Shown: positions 63,359 to 64,000 of the stretch, one piece after another
Position numbering within the stretch: position 1 is the first letter of the stretch
Layout of the letters: each line of letters starts with the position of its first letter
Assembly (NCBI GenBank): GCA_963726755.1
Contig: CAVSDB010000003.1
Span: 434,001-498,000 of the forward strand
Source: DATKIY01 sp963726755
Lineage (GTDB): Bacteria > Actinomycetota > Actinomycetes > JAHEKZ01
DNA: 64,000 nucleotides
Direction of reading: 5' to 3'
Notes under the pieces: model-generated
The model's input: only the letters and a program-made list of their open reading frames with translations
The model's database searches: none
Told to the model about the DNA's origin: nothing
Made by a program: the position numbers and the translations under genes

Positions 63359-63364
63359 GGGCGC

Positions 63365-63844
63365 ATGACCGCAGTGCGTATCGAGGCGCTTAGCCCGACT
63401 GACGAGCGTTCCCAGTTGGCGATCACGACATTTCTTAACGAGATGGTCGAACGCGTCGGGGCCGACGTTCTTGAGATCGACGTTGCACAAGAGGCACGCG
63501 AGGACCTCGGGAGGAACTTCTTCGTCGTCGCTCTGGACGACCGCGACAACGTGGTGGGTTGCGGCTCGTTGCGGCAGATCGGGGCCAACGTTGGACAGAT
63601 CCGACGGATGTGGGTCAACCCGGTCCTTCGCGGACGCAGTATCGGACGTCGGCTGCTGGCGGCCCTTGAGGGCGCAGCGGCAGTGGCTGGATTCGACCTC
63701 ATCCGACTCGAGGTTTACGAGAACCTGACCGAGGCGATTTTGCTTTTCGAGACAAGCGGCTATCAGCAGGTGGAACCCTTCGAGGAGTCGCCACCAGACC
63801 TGCGTGCCTACGAACGCCGGATCATCACGTTCTCGGGCACCTGA
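63365..63844 (+). CDS. GNAT-family N-acetyltransferase
   Basis: A 159-residue acetyltransferase: FVVALDDRDNVVGCGSLRQI (beta4), then the acetyl-CoA pyrophosphate-binding segment RRMWVNPVLRGRSIGRRLLA (motif A, R/Q-x-x-G-x-G/A), and LFETSGYQQVEPFEESPPDL near the end. Target unknown. It faces a gene cut by the right edge of the window. Confidence 0.9.
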   Translation: MTAVRIEALSPTDERSQLAITTFLNEMVERVGADVLEIDVAQEAREDLGRNFFVVALDDRDNVVGCGSLRQIGANVGQIRRMWVNPVLRGRSIGRRLLAALEGAAAVAGFDLIRLEVYENLTEAILLFETSGYQQVEPFEESPPDLRAYERRIITFSGT

Positions 63845-63854
63845 GGCTCAAGTA

Positions 63855-64000
63855 CTAGAACTTCAGCAGCATCCGAGCGTTACCCAAAGTGTTGGGCTTG
63901 ACGCGCTCGAGTCCTAGGAATTCGGCAACGCCCTCGTCGTACGACTGAAGCAATTCCTCGTAGACGTCGTGCGAAACTGGCGCACCATCGATTTCTGAGA
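63855..64000 (-). CDS. C-terminal end of an unrecognised protein (cut by the window edge)
   Basis: The last 47 or so codons read SEIDGAPVSHDVYEELLQSY, then DEGVAEFLGLERVKPNTLGN and ARMLLKF before TAG at 63855-63857. Codon use is like that of the neighbours and the frame is open to the edge, so it is probably real. I do not recognise the family. Confidence 0.55.
   Translation of the reverse strand, partial: SEIDGAPVSHDVYEELLQSYDEGVAEFLGLERVKPNTLGNARMLLKF

Noticed and set aside
1..64000. tRNA, rRNA, CRISPR arrays, IS elements, prophage
   Set aside because: No cloverleaf-sized intergenic segment with tRNA features, no regularly spaced repeats and no transposase or phage genes were found.

Overview
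The window reads as the chromosome of an actinobacterium of moderately high GC. The evidence is Lsr2, a BldC-like DNA-binding protein, a 32-residue bS22-like ribosomal peptide, a rex-hemA-hemC-cobA/hemD-hemB operon, a cobA-hemD fusion, and gene orders recalled from Mycobacterium (the hemL/ccs block, the hemA-hemB block, the proC/ppx neighbourhood, and radA-disA-mutY-clpC-lsr2). No rRNA, tRNA, IS element, prophage or CRISPR array was seen. Genus cannot be decided from this sequence alone.

Region 1 (1-14791) is a C1/betaine island. It holds a betaine-type ABC permease and binding protein, a non-pyrrolysine MttB-family methyltransferase, a corrinoid protein, a methyltetrahydrofolate:corrinoid methyltransferase, a split methylenetetrahydrofolate reductase (MetV-like piece plus MetF), a RamA-like corrinoid activator, a DUF1638 protein, an IclR and a GntR regulator, a dimethylglycine oxidase/dehydrogenase-like flavoprotein with a folate domain, and EtfBA. 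Read together, the genes suggest import of glycine betaine, removal of one methyl group through cobalamin onto tetrahydrofolate, then flavin-dependent demethylation of dimethylglycine with electrons going to ETF.

Region 2 (14828-20305) has menE-menA, a TetR-MFS pair, an Lrp regulator with a DUF4229 protein, and a small independent transcription unit. Region 3 (20322-35298) is a long minus-strand block for cytochrome c maturation (ccsB, resB, ccdA, thioredoxin) and tetrapyrrole synthesis (hemL, hemB, hemD fusion, hemC, hemA, rex), interrupted by an ABC exporter and an aldo/keto reductase. A Rex operator candidate lies upstream of rex. Region 4 (35513-50871) has a thioredoxin-like protein, an acyl-CoA ligase, a CAP-domain secreted protein, an HAD phosphatase, an acyltransferase, an epimerase, bS22, BldC, AcuC, a MacAB-like pump, proC, proline dehydrogenase, an ABC-2 exporter and a TIM-barrel protein. 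Region 5 (50868-64000) has ppx, a cysteine-rich protein, radA-disA, a cheB-cheR-cheW operon without cheA, a membrane-anchored protein, mutY, clpC, lsr2 and an acetyltransferase.

Three signals cut across genes. First, roughly 28 single-base indels break genes in the first 43 kb, including hemB, hemC and hemL, while I see none in the last 21 kb; this points to sequencing error rather than gene decay. Second, at least nine genes have a TAnnnT hexamer exactly 6 nt (once 7 nt) before the start codon, the signature of leaderless promoters. Third, there are recurring palindromes: a terminator family with TGCGGTAG arms and CTATAG centres, and a 190-bp inverted-repeat element with a third half-copy 16 kb away.
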